Positions 38,513 through 49,012 of a stretch of DNA of 64,000 bases are shown here, in pieces. The notes below the pieces were generated by a model. The model saw nothing but the letters and a program-made list of their open reading frames with translations. It was not told the DNA's origin and ran no database searches. How positions within the stretch are numbered: position 1 is the first letter of the stretch; each line of letters begins with the position of its first letter. A program made the position numbers and the translations under genes. Location: positions 38,478,054 through 38,542,053 of the forward strand of contig NC_092460.1 of the NCBI RefSeq assembly GCF_047495875.1, written 5' to 3'. The stretch is from Pithys albifrons albifrons. Its lineage: Eukaryota > Chordata > Aves > Passeriformes > Thamnophilidae.

Positions 38513-41500
38513 CAAGGAAGGGGAATGGTGGAAAGACCTCACCTCTTTTATGCATTTTTATTTTAATGTACACTGAGAGATGGTTTTCCTTAAGGGGACA
38601 GAGACACATGAGGAAATAGACAATGTCCTTTGAGGCAGCAAAAGACAGAAAGCACAGAAGTAGCACTTGGGGAAAACAACCATGGCTATCACATTAAACA
38701 AGAGAAAAGGCTTGGAAAAGAGACTTCTATGACAGTGAAGGCTGATGGCAGCAAATGAAGTACAGAAGACATTTTTAATTTACGTTGGAGGTGGTATCTC
38801 TGTCCTCACTGCTTTTACCACAATTTGATTTGCAGTGTTAACCAAGTTGGAAACTAAAGATGGTTCAGGCAATCACCTGATTCTTGCCTGGTATTTTCAT
38901 CTCCTTTTGTTGAAGCAATTGCCTGAGAAATGGTCACAGTAAACAATACATTGCCTTTTTCTACAATGGCAAATCCCATGCAGGCCACCAGTAGGTGGAT
39001 ATCCCATTTGGTAGGCTGGCATTGGGACAGAAGAGATGGGGTTTGCATCCTCCTCCTCTGGCAGGTAAGGTGGGACATGGCAAGACAGAGGAAATACCAG
39101 GCATTCTGCAGATGTCATAGACCAGAAGGGCAAAATATACCAAATATATTCATACACAAATTCTAGATCTTTAATTTCTGGGACAGCTTAAAAATATATG
39201 CTAAATGTCATTCAATTCTTTCTCTCTCTAGATCCAAAAAATTCAGCTTAAAATATTTCAGAGAAACATTAGGAAACAGCCAAATTCTGGATTTGTTGTG
39301 CTACTGAATTCTAAAGAGCATAAATAGTCTGGGAACAGTGCTGAGAGAAGTCCACTGATGATTTATCTACAGAACATGCAGACAGGTAGAGTTCCAGCAG
39401 AACCAGAAGCTTCAGCTTTGGTCTCCAAGATCTTGAGAGTTACTTCAGCCACAGCAAACAGAGGCAACTGGAATAATCACCACCCCATATTACCTTTGCA
39501 GGGTTGTTTCTCATCCACCTGAACTCTGTGCATCCTATCACAATCACATACCAAGTGCCTACTTTGAGAATGTCACTTAGTGGCTTCGGTATCAAGAGCT
39601 TGTCAGCAATGGGGCAGTGTTGGCATGCAGGTGGTTCTGTATATAGTCTGCCATAGAAAACTCAGATACTGAGGGATCTGCCTTCCTCCTCCTAGGTGGA
39701 AGCCAAGCGTCAGTTCTGCAGCTCATAACACTGATAACACCTAAGCAGCAGAGGTCCAAAGAGGTGGACTGGCTCCTGCATTGTTTATGAATCTTATGCC
39801 CTTGCCCTTACTGGCTCTGAACCAGCACCCGGCAAACGCATTGACCCAGAGCCACAGGAAATTAAGTATTTTTTATATTAAATTAAATATATTAATTATA
39901 AAGAGAATGACAGGTCTGAGTTGCCCTTCTGGTGCATAGATTGATTTCCAAATGTTAGGTATGGTTCTTTGGAGGCTGATGCCTTCCCTGTTGCTCCAGG
40001 GTGGAAGAGTAGCCCTGTTAAGTCTGGGACACGGTCTGGGGCTGATAATTAGACGTGATGGGACTATGGTGCCTTCTGGGGACCAGCCAGGTCCCACTGG
40101 TGGTACTGCATTGTTACACTTGTTGACTTAGCGTGAGCCTTTACCACTCAGCTGCCAATGGGAGCAAAACTGGCAGGTACCCACCAGATGCTCCTTGCTC
40201 ACTGAAGGAAAGGTGAAAAAGCACTTTTCCTGAGAAAAAGCAGCAGAGAGCACAACAACAAGGATAATCCTCTAGGTGGCATCCAGAAACTCCAGACTTC
40301 ACACAAAACTTTCATAGCCTTGCCCTTTGCCATCACGATACTCAGTGGTGCTGGCTGTCATTATAGCTATTAACAGTCACACCTCTTCTGCTTCTTCATT
40401 TGGTGCCAAGCCCTTGGCAGCTTAAATTGAGCTCATTCTAAGGCACTCAGGTCTTAGGAAATGGGAAAAGATCTAAGAAAATGTGATTTGCGGGAATCTC
40501 TGTATTAGAAACTCCTCATTTGTAAGAGGAATGGATTGAAACCAGTGAGACAGGGTTGGGAAGAAAGAAGGTATTTATCAAACAACCATGGCTTTTCCTA
40601 TTAGCACATTCTAATAACACATAGGATGAAAGTAGAAAAGACTCTGCATTGCTCTGTTAAAGATTATATCTGTTCCAGAACAGTTATGAATCCAGGGCCT
40701 TGTCTTTAAGACTGTCCAATTCCAAGTGTTTCAAAGGAAGATAAAATGCCTGCAGAGAGGATAATTATAGAAGAACCTTTCCCTATGGAAAGTTTTCTCC
40801 TAATGTGCTTCGTTATGTCATCAATCACAAATATTTCTAACTCTTCTAAACTTACATTCATGTGTATGTACTGCCTATTGTCATTTTCATTATTTACAGT
40901 CATATCCAGGGTGAAACCTACAGTGTCAGTGCAAGTTCACTGCAGCACAACCAGGATGTGACTCTTCACTTTTTTCAGAACTCTTTCCAGGTCTTGGCTC
41001 CAAAGCTGCACTGTCACTATTCCCACAGCTTAGTCCGAGTTGCGTGGGTGTATTGACGTCTGTACAACGAGACCAAAATGTTTCTGAAATGCAAAGACAT
41101 TATTGGTAGGGTCCTTTCTTTCTCAGCCCATGATTTCTGCACTACCTAAGAGCATGCTGTAAGCCCTGCTCTGTCAAGCTCATACCCATCCATACATGCC
41201 TCCTGACTGTGTGAAGATACAGGACAAACACTGGAGGCTTGAAATTTGTGTTACCAGTGACCAAATCTGTGTTCCCTCCAGTTCTGGGCTAGCTTGAATG
41301 AATTGAGAAGAAATGCAAACTTTCCAGCAGTTCAGTGTTAGCTCCCTGCATCGAGCTTTCAGAGCATCAGAGGAATGTCACCTCACATTACTCAATTCCC
41401 TATGTATTCAGAGTTAAAGAAATAGATGACAAGCAAGGGAATTAATGCTGTGGACATTTTCCTTTCTTTCAGTGAAGGTCTGGTTTCCTAAATAACTTTG

Positions 41501-41689
41501 ATAGTGAAAGTTGCTAGCTATAAATCTCATTTTCAGACACACCACTTGCCTGTGGCAGGTGCTCCGGTAACTTTGACTCATTCCTTTTTAAACTATAGCT
41601 GGAAAAGCGGTCTCCCCGTCCTCCCAGGGTGCAGTGCAAGACACTGCTCTTACCACCATCTTTTAATCCTTTTACCTCTCTTCTGCCTC
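38513..41689. other. Noncoding unique sequence
   Basis: Nothing gene-like is visible. Frames are at most about 86 codons and overlap one another in several registers at 38.85-39.17 kb, without motifs. An AT-rich patch lies at 39870-39900. The sequence turns GC-rich only at the right border, where the CpG island starts. Confidence 0.55.
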
Positions 41690-42255
41690 CCCCTGGGTTC
41701 GCCGTCCGGGCAGCACACCCGAGGTCCAGGATCTGTCCCCCGCCGGGGACGGGGCTGGCTAGTCGCCCGCCGCGCTCAGGGCTCGCACTGCGGATGGCGC
41801 GGCACAGCGAGGGCTGCGGGGCCAGCACTCCGTCTGCCCCAGATGATGCTCTCCGGTCGCCGGACATCCGCGCCTGTTCCTTACAGCCTGTTCCTTACAG
41901 CCACGGCGGACGTAAGCAGGGATCGAGGATGCGCACCCAACACCGGACGGAGCGGCAGCCTCGCCCCCGGGCTTGTCCCGCACCGCTCCGCGCTACCCCT
42001 TCGCTTCCCGCGGGCACCGGGATGAGCGCAGAGAGCACAGCTGGGGCATAGAGTCCTTCCCCGGGACACCGGGCTCGGTCAGCCCCCCTCCCACACCTGA
42101 AGGGCAGCCCTCGCTGAGGGACAGCGGGCTCACGCCCGGCGGAGGAGGGGCAGTCGGTCCGCGGGACGGGGACGCACCGGTGTCCGAAGGGCAGCCCCCG
42201 GTGCGGTGTCAGTGGTAGGGCCCAGCACAGATCGCTTGGGCACAACAGGCCGAAA
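41690..42255. promoter_or_regulatory. CpG island (candidate orphan promoter)
   Basis: For roughly 560 bases the sequence changes sharply to high G+C with dense CpG, for example 'ccgccggggacggggc', 'gtcgcccgccgcgctc' and 'ctccgcgctaccccttcg', against a CpG-poor background. In birds, unmethylated islands usually mark promoters. Overlapping frames of up to 175 codons (41498-42025 plus) and 116 (41895-42245 minus) are what GC-rich DNA gives, and none shows a known domain. No TATA box is obvious. The right edge meets the LTR at 42261. It could be the first exon/promoter of an unrecognised gene or long noncoding RNA; direction cannot be told. Confidence 0.75.
41873..41900. repeat. 14-bp exact tandem duplication in the CpG island
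   Basis: The unit 'cctgttccttacag' occurs twice in direct succession. Each copy ends in a pyrimidine-rich stretch plus 'acag', which looks like a weak splice acceptor. Shortly downstream, 'ggacgtaagc' looks like a splice donor on the plus strand. A mini-exon of about 10 bases would be too short to trust. Confidence 0.85.
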
Positions 42256-42260
42256 AGGTC

Positions 42261-42806
42261 TGTCGTGCTTTGACCACAGAGGTGGCTAAAGTGCCACCAC
42301 TGCCCTCGTGTCCCGTATGGGGAGGAGTGTTGGAAAGAAAAGGTAAACTTCGTGGGTTGAGATATAAACAGTTCAATAATTAAAACAGAATAAAATCTAC
42401 TACTAATACTGCTAATTGTAATGAAAATGAGAGAGAGAAATAAAACCCAAGGGAAACAAGTAATTCACAGTACAGTTGCTTACCACGTGCTGACTGATGC
42501 CCAGCCTATCCCCCAGCAGTGATTGGTGGCTCCTGGCCAACTCCTTGAGGTTTTATACTGGCCATGATGTTCTGTGGTATGGAATATCCCTTTGGCCAGC
42601 TCAGGTCAGCTGTCCTGACTCTAGTCCTTCCCAGCTTCTTGTGCACCTGCTCGTTGGCAGAGCATGAGACACTGAGAAGTCTTTGACTTGCAGAAAGCAC
42701 TGCTTAACAACTAAAAAATCAGTATGTTCTTATCCTAAATCCAAAACACAGCATTGTACCAGCTACTGGCAAGAAAATGAACTCTATCCCAATCAAAACT
42801 GGGACA
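42261..42806 (-). mobile_element. LTR of an avian endogenous retrovirus (probable 3' LTR)
   Basis: The element is 546 bp with plus-strand tips 'tgtcgtgctttgacc' and 'aaaactgggaca', i.e. TGT...ACA inverted ends. In minus-strand sense it runs from 42806. It has 'gggatagagtt' near the 5' tip, 'cagctgacctgagctggcca', 'ggatattccataccaca' and then a TATAAAA box (plus positions 42551-42557). Near the 3' end come 'tatctcaaccca' and 'cgaagttt', the order of a widespread bird LTR family that I know from many genomes. The likely poly(A) signal near 42370 is degraded. Flanking five-base words (aggtc, ttatc) do not match, so either the copy is not solo or its target duplication is lost. It may carry a usable minus-strand promoter pointing into the CpG island. 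Confidence 0.88.
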
Positions 42807-42882
42807 TTATCCACCCCTTATTCCACACCAGTCATGTCATGCCAGATCCCACACTTCCCAATAGACTATTGTTCTTCCTGTC
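42807..42882 (-). mobile_element. Possible ERV internal relict with polypurine tract
   Basis: Directly upstream of the LTR 5' tip on the minus strand is 'ggaataaggggtggataa'. The purine run 'aaggggtgga' a few bases before TGT is where a retrovirus has its plus-strand primer. A short further stretch ('gatctggcatgacatgactg') then passes into the AT/GT microsatellite. This suggests that the LTR is a 3' LTR with a stub of internal sequence. No protein-coding remnant is visible. Confidence 0.5.
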
Positions 42883-42886
42883 TTTT

Positions 42887-42967
42887 GATATATATATAAA
42901 TGATGTATGTGTGTGTGTGTATATATATATTTATATATATATACACATATACATATATGTATATATC
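42887..42967. repeat. Compound AT / GT microsatellite
   Basis: Alternating AT, then a GT block, then a longer TA block with broken 'tatacacatatacatatatg' units. An ORF (42683-42982 plus) ends in a Tyr/Ile/Val repeat only because it crosses this tract. Alternating purine-pyrimidine DNA of this sort can adopt left-handed or cruciform forms and is often polymorphic. Confidence 0.9.
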
Positions 42968-43408
42968 TTTACACAGGTGTAATTCCCATAGTCATGGACC
43001 TTACCTATAAAGTCAATTGAGTTCATTTAGTCCATAACTTAGGGCTCCATCTGTCGTAACAGTCTTTCAGGACAGGAAAGATGGCACTGAGCAGTTTGAC
43101 AGCATTCCCTCTTCTGCAGGTGGAAAGAATGGTGCTGAGAGTACTTTTGTGGATTTTAGTGGCAGCTGGGACGAGGACTACTGGGGATATGGACCAGCTG
43201 AGGTGCTACAGGGGCACCAGGGGCCCACTGGATGTGAGTGTCTAAGCCAGGCTTAGATGCCTGTAGGTGTTAATGATGACCTTTGTGGTGTGTACATGGG
43301 GACAGTTCATGTTCTACACATGGAGTTTATGTTCTACAGTGGAGATATGAAGAAAGTACTGCTATGATGAACAGATTATTGACAGTCATGGTCAGATTTG
43401 GTGTCAAA
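42968..43408. other. Noncoding unique sequence
   Basis: No gene is seen. An imperfect 20-base direct repeat ('cagttcatgttctacacatg' versus 'agtttatgttctacagtgg') sits at 43303-43342. Nothing else is recognisable before the CR1 copy. Confidence 0.5.
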
Positions 43409-43550
43409 CAGAATCACAGAATGGGTAAGGTTGGAAGGGACCACAGTGGGTCATTAATGATTGTGGATCTCTTCCAACTTGTGATCGATTCTGTGATTCT
43501 GTGGTCTGGTCCAACCTGCCTGCTCAAGCAGGGTCAATCCTAGAGCACAT
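43409..43550 (-). mobile_element. CR1 LINE 3' end, interrupted by a second CR1 tail
   Basis: Read on the minus strand this is a CR1 3' end. On the plus strand it gives 'aatcacagaatgggtaaggt', 'tggaagggaccacagtgggt', and then, after a 51-base interruption, 'ctggtccaacctgcctgctc' and 'aagcagggtcaatcctagag'. Removing 43455-43505 restores the usual order of the family without a gap. Copy length is short (about 90 bases of CR1), a heavily 5'-truncated insertion. Confidence 0.85.
43455..43505 (+). mobile_element. Nested CR1 3' tail in the opposite orientation
   Basis: Inside the minus-strand CR1 lies a plus-strand CR1 terminus: 'ggatctcttccaacttgtga', then 'ttctgtgattctgtg', the terminal octamer repeat. 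The host sequence continues correctly on both sides. The insertion is only about 50 bases, an extreme 5' truncation. Together with the host it forms an imperfect hairpin, because the same tail is present twice in opposite directions. A foldback or template-switch origin is an alternative to retrotransposition. Confidence 0.75.
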
Positions 43551-46500
43551 ATACATTTATATACCATCATAATCAACACTATATTTTCTTGAATTTTAGT
43601 AACCTGAAATATTTCTTTAGAAGTAAAGTGCTTCCATGTTTTAATTTCCCAGTTGCTCTTAGCGGACTTGTGAGGCAGGCTGAATAATCCTTTGCAGGAA
43701 GGTAGGACTGTATTATTGACACCATTTTTCAGGCTATGATACACAGGTAGAAGTGAGCAGGAATTTATTGGCATTGGAGGAACTCTGTCATTGGAGTTTT
43801 CATTTCTAAATTTGAAAGGCCTACTTGTTTTGTCCTTTTGTGTTTTTGTATTAATGTTCAAGGGCAGAGAGAGAGGGAAGAATTGAAGAAATGCTAAGGG
43901 TTCCTTTGGTTTACAAACCAGGCAGAAAACTATCATTAGTAGTAAGAAAGATGAAGATTTCAACTGAAAAAGGGATAAAAATATTAATTCTATGAGAATA
44001 TGACTGTTAAATTCAGGGAATGCAGCCCTTTTTTCCCATCTTCCTCCATCCTCAATGAATAAAATGTACACTGTACTTTCATATTCTACCCCTGAGTATT
44101 ACCCCTGAAAAGGCAAGATCAAAACTTTGTTTTATATCTCCTCCTTCTAAACCATCTTTAAACTCTTGTGGGGGGAACTTTGCATTTCCATGTGGATTGT
44201 GACCCTCCCTAGGGCACAAGAGTTCTTGCAGGCAAGCCCAGAAGTGAGGAGCAGGGCAGAGCAGAGTCCTGTGATGTTCCTTCACATCTCCCAGCCAAGG
44301 GTGGGATGCAGGCCACGGGTAGCACTGGCCATATAATCATCCTGTCTGCCTTTAGTAGCAGAAGCTGGTGTGCTGGTGTGTGGGGATGATGTTGAGCCTT
44401 TCCCATCACAGGAGTGCACAGCTTTTTCCAGTCTCCATATAACCCTTCCTTAAGCCCTTCATAGCATCCTTATGTGCCCCTACCTGTGGCTTCCCTGCCC
44501 TCGCTGCACACCCAAACTCACTGAGAGTGAACCATCATACCCCAAACACAGGGAATAACTCCACTGGGACTGTGCAATGGGAGATTGAGCATTGGGGGCC
44601 AGTGGAGGGCTAAAATTAGCCCTTCAGCCCTCCCATCCATGGAATGGAGAGACCCTTTTTGCTCCATTTGCACTACAGGTGCTCATATGCTAGTCCAGGA
44701 TTTCAGTGTCAAGGCTGCAAAAGGAGATCTTTCCTTTTAAAGGTCTAATGGTAATTTCAAATGTAAAGAAAACCTGCCTCTATCTACCTTGTTACATCTT
44801 GCAAAGTGTTTTTTGGTTGTCCATCTTTTAAGAAAGCAGTGCACTTTAAGCAGTTTTCTTCTTGAGGTTGTTCCTTTGTCAAATTGCCAAACTATGAAAC
44901 CATGTGTTTTGCTGGCAACATTGGTTTTTCTTACGGTCTAGGTGAAGAAATTTCCTGTGGAAGTAGCAAAGCCATTTATGTGAGGGCTCAGGTCTTTTCC
45001 CAGAAAATTGAACTCTTTGGAAACAGAATTCTGGATTTTCTTACTAAATCTGTTTTTTAGGAAGCTCAAATTAATAATACAGTTTCTGGCATAGCTGTGT
45101 GTAGTCATGTGTCTTATCTTAGGCACATGGATATATTTGTGTCAAATCCTATGAATCATCTTTTTTAGCCATTTGCAATCATGGTCCGAAGTTTCATAAT
45201 ATTTATAAAGTCAATCCACGTTTAGGCAGCACTCCGTCCTCAAGTTTCTGCTTTTGGTTTGCGATGTGCTTTTTACAGTGGATTACTTCCTGAAGGATTT
45301 TCTCTGAGCTAGATTTGCCATCCATTCTGAATTTCTGGAGTCACTCATGCTTTGATGTCTCTCACTCTTAATTTGATACACAGCTACTGACAGCAGATGA
45401 GGACAATAGGATGAAGCAAGGGCTTGCAGCAGAAAGAGTCTCTCCTTCAGTCATGTACCCGTTGTTTCCTTCATGCCCCTTGACCTGTCAAGATTGTCAC
45501 TTTGAGATGCAATGCTGCCTTTAGATGGGAAATACATGTTAAGAAAGGCAGGGGCACCAACACAGTAGGTCTTTACAAATGTATTTTCTTCTCAATTGTG
45601 GTTGTGTAGAGTTTTGAAGCTTCTTATTTTGGTGCATACCAGTAAGATTTAAATAATGGTAAAAAACTACAGTGTTTGTATTCCTGGATATTCTGTGACA
45701 ACTCAAACTGAAAACCAAAGAAAAATGAAGGATGATGGTGGGTGTGGAGGGACAGGATGGTTAACTTAAGTCGTGTAGTAAATGGAAATAGTGACAACTA
45801 TGTTATTATATCAGTTCTGGTCTTTGTGCAAAGCAAAGGGCTTGAATATTCTGTAACTTGTAGCCAGTGAACCAAAAGACAAATTGCTGCATGACACCAG
45901 TGCTTTCTAATAGTGTGTGCCTTGAAAAATGTTACTCAGTAAGTTCCTATTTTCAATTAACTCTATAAGGGAAAAGATAAATGGAAACAGAAGAATCACT
46001 TCTCCATTATCTATTGACAAGTTCACTAGAGATTAATTTGCAAATAAGCTTAGGAGTATTGACTATAGCATAAAACTCAAATGCAAACACAGGAAAAAAT
46101 AGGGGGCAGACAATCTTTCACACTCCAGTTATCATCTTGCACTGCATTTAAAATTCAGTCACAGAAACTAGACCCTCTAAGATTTTGAGAATATAGGAAA
46201 AAATGGACTTTTTTCTCCCCCTTGACCCCAGAAACAGGTTTTCCATTAGTTTTCATATCTGCATTGTCATTCACTTACTGAAACAAAGCTACTTTTGCTT
46301 TCTGATGAGTGAGAAAGGTATTATGTGTAATTTAATTAGCACATGGAAAATATCACTAAGCATCTTTCTGAAGCAAATATACCCCATTTTAGGGATGGAG
46401 CAGTTACTTGGCCTTTTCCTATTGATATATCCCTGAGTAGGGAGAGCAAGAACAAATACTGCAAAAGAAAGCGTATGTATAAAACAAAGAGGAAGGTTGT

Positions 46501-47944
46501 TGCTATAAATATCAAAAGTACTTGCACAGATGTAACATAGATGCTAATGCAGGGAAAACATACCGTAGGGAGGAAAGGGAAAATGCATGGTTGTATGAAG
46601 AGGTTGGTAAATGCAAATGCATGACCAGGAGCATCTGTTTTTGAAGGGAAGTGGGAAGAGCCCTCTCTGCAGGGAGGAAAAGGAGAATGGTTACCGTGGG
46701 TGCTTTTTGTGAAGAGAAGTGGTGGTGTAGGTGGCTTCAGCTTGGGAGGGAGTGACTGGTCTTGAGATCCTGAGGACCCCCCAGATTGCAGTTCATGGTT
46801 GCAAGAGCTAGATAGGTGAGATAACCCTGCTCTACCTGGATTCACTATTGCATGATGGAGGATGAGGAGGGCTGTGAGAACAGGAGAAACAGAGAAAGTC
46901 TGGGTTTCTTATGAGAAGTCAGGTAACAACTCACTGGTTGGTCTGTCAGGTCAGCATCTACACTCTGCCAGTGTAGCACTGACAGCTCAGGGTAGCTGTG
47001 ATATCTGTGCCTACCTCTCTACACTGATAGGAGAGGAGCTGGAGAAGGACTGGGATTGTCCATGTGCAGGAAAATAAGGATGATGCATTACTATGCCAGA
47101 GCTGCTGATCCTCTGGGGCAGGCTTACTGGGCACTGGCAGGACATCCAAAACAGTACTTAGGTGAGATGTATCAACCCAAATCAATATCTCTTTCCCTAC
47201 TATGCTTCTCTGCTGCATTTGGTGCTGCCTTCCCATATGGTCTTCCAGGTTGGGAGAGCCAGAGAGAAAGACAGGCACAAAATGCTGCTTGTCATGACCC
47301 TGTCCTGCTCTCCCCAGCACACCTTGGCTGAGATCCAGACAAAGGTGCAGGACCATTTCACTGTTCACTACTGGCTGTGGATAGAGGGCTTCCCTGTGAC
47401 TGTGGGTGTTCAGAGGGGGTGTTTGATGCTCTTTGTGCCACCACTGCACACAACTTTGGCACTCAGTCTTTCAGCAGCAAAATTCAGTCACACCTGCCTT
47501 CTGGTCAGTTTTTTCTCAAGTGACAATCAGCAAGACTACAAAAAAAAGCCCCATAAATTAATAGTGTACTTCTGGAGAAGAGCTATATATTTTAACTCTA
47601 TCTGTCACCATTCACTTTCATGCAGAGATGTCAAAGGTGTAAGCAATAGGTGAAAATACTCCTAAGCCTTTGCTTTTCTTTTTCCCCTTTTTGGACAGTA
47701 GGAGCTATAGCTGTTCCATATTCTAGGTGTTTTCTGTTAGGCATACCATGTAAAGGAGTAGGCACCATCTTACCCATTGTCAGACCAAAAAGTGCATGCA
47801 TCAGGAATATATACAGTAACCATGGAGGCCTAGGAACTGACATGACCCATTGCTCCTCAAAGTTGGTGGGTACGGTGCCATGTGCTTAAAAGGGATTAGA
47901 GGAGAACTGCCAGACAAATAGTCTGACCTCTTAGGCCTTGTTTC
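43551..47944. other. Noncoding unique sequence
   Basis: No recognisable gene. This holds the longest ordinary frame of the window (205 codons, 44071-43454 minus, whose last 30 codons run into CR1). It also holds frames of 169 (46845-46336 minus) and two of 163 codons on opposite strands around 47.0-47.6 kb. None has a domain, codon pattern or exon structure that I can recognise. Opposite-strand frames of equal length over the same DNA argue against either being coding. Confidence 0.55.
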
Positions 47945-48433
47945 ACAGCATCACAGAATGTGCTGAGTTGGAAGGGACCCACGAGGATTGAGTCCAACCC
48001 TTAGATCTGCATAGGACAATCCCCAAGAGTCACACCATGTGCCTGAGAGCATCATTCAAATGCTTCTTGAACTCTGTCAGGCTTGGTGCTGTGACCACTG
48101 CCCTGGGGAGACTGTTCAGCGCCCAACCACCCTCTGTCAGAAGAACTTTTTTCTAATATCCAACCTAAACCTCTTGACACAACTTCAGACTATTCCCTTG
48201 GGTCCTGTCACTGATCACTTCAGAGAAGAGACCAGTGTTTGCCCCTCCTCTTCCTCTCAGGATGAAGTAGTAACTGCAATGAGATATCCCCTTGGTCTCC
48301 TCTTCTCCAGCTGAACAGACCAAGTGCCCTCAGCTGCTTCTCACACAGCTTCCCCTCAAGGCCCCTCACCATCCTTGTTGCCCCCATTTGGATGCTCCCT
48401 CATAGTTTAATCTTTCTGATATTGTGGTTTCCT
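47945..48433 (-). mobile_element. CR1 LINE, about 490-bp 3' fragment
   Basis: The best-preserved repeat in the window. The plus strand reads 'tcacagaatgtgctgagttg', 'gaagggacccacgaggattg', 'agtccaaccc', 'agagtcacaccatgtgcctg', 'cttcttgaactctgtcaggc', 'ttggtgctgtgaccactgcc', 'cctaatatccaacc'-like text, 'ctcctcttctccagctgaac' and finally 'tagtttaatctttctgatat'. This is the reverse complement of a CR1 3' end of the type abundant in passerine and related birds. It is 5'-truncated as usual. ORF2 coding remnants, if any, are confined to its right end and are broken. A 91-codon frame inside (48039-48314) is antisense and meaningless. Confidence 0.95.
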
Positions 48434-48863
48434 TAGGAGATCAGGATAAAATGACAACATTGGAATGATGTCAGCTATAGTTTGCATTTTTGTTCCTTTA
48501 AAATGCTCTTATTTTTATCTGCATTTCCAATGTTGTAACCTAAAATTTAACCCATTATAGTAAGGTGGAACCTACTGTATGATGTTCACAGTGAGTTCTG
48601 GAGAATCTCACAGAACCTGCAGATATAACAAAACTGAATTTATATAAATTGGTTTTGTAAAGAAGGCTTTTGGGGTATCTGAAAGTTGAAACATTATGGA
48701 GATCCAAAGAGTCTCATCAAAGCTGCACAGGTGACTTTGTGGCAAATAGCATCAAGTGGTAGGAGGAGGGAAATTTTGCCTTGTAGGTTTTGTCCCAGGC
48801 TTGTCCTGCAATGATAGGCAGTCCATAGCTTCTGTTTCTTGCCAATATTACATCCAAATTTTT
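48434..48863. other. Noncoding spacer between two CR1 copies
   Basis: Unique sequence between oppositely oriented CR1 copies. No gene or repeat is recognised. Confidence 0.5.
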
Positions 48864-49012
48864 CCAGAGAAGCTGTGGATGGCTCATCCTTGAAAGTGTT
48901 CAAGGCCTGGTTAGGTGGGGCTTGGGTTAACCCGGTGGAAGGTGTGTTCCAGACCATGACAGGGGGTTTGGACTAGATGATCTTCAAAGGTTCCATCTGA
49001 CTCCAATCAGTC
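48864..49012 (+). mobile_element. CR1 LINE 3'-end fragment
   Basis: Sense-oriented CR1: 'agagaagctgtggatggctc', 'ttgaaagtgttcaaggcctg', 'gttaggtggggcttgggtta', a 'gtggaaggtgtgttccagac' block, 'gacagggggtttggactaga', 'tgatcttcaaaggttccatc'. The terminal octamer repeat is lost and replaced by unrelated sequence. It belongs to a different CR1 subgroup from the copy at 47.9 kb, judging by the 'gcagggggttggaactagat' type tail. Confidence 0.9.

Noticed and set aside
41498..42245. Overlapping frames of 116-175 codons in the CpG island
   Set aside because: GC-rich DNA has few stop codons. Frames are open in several registers on both strands and show no recognised domain.
43454..44071. 205-codon minus-strand frame
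   Set aside because: Its last part is antisense to CR1. The rest has no motif, no exon signals and a composition typical of AT-rich noncoding DNA.
46958..47653. Two 163-codon frames on opposite strands
   Set aside because: Both cover largely the same DNA, neither has a motif, and a few frames of this size are expected by chance in the window.
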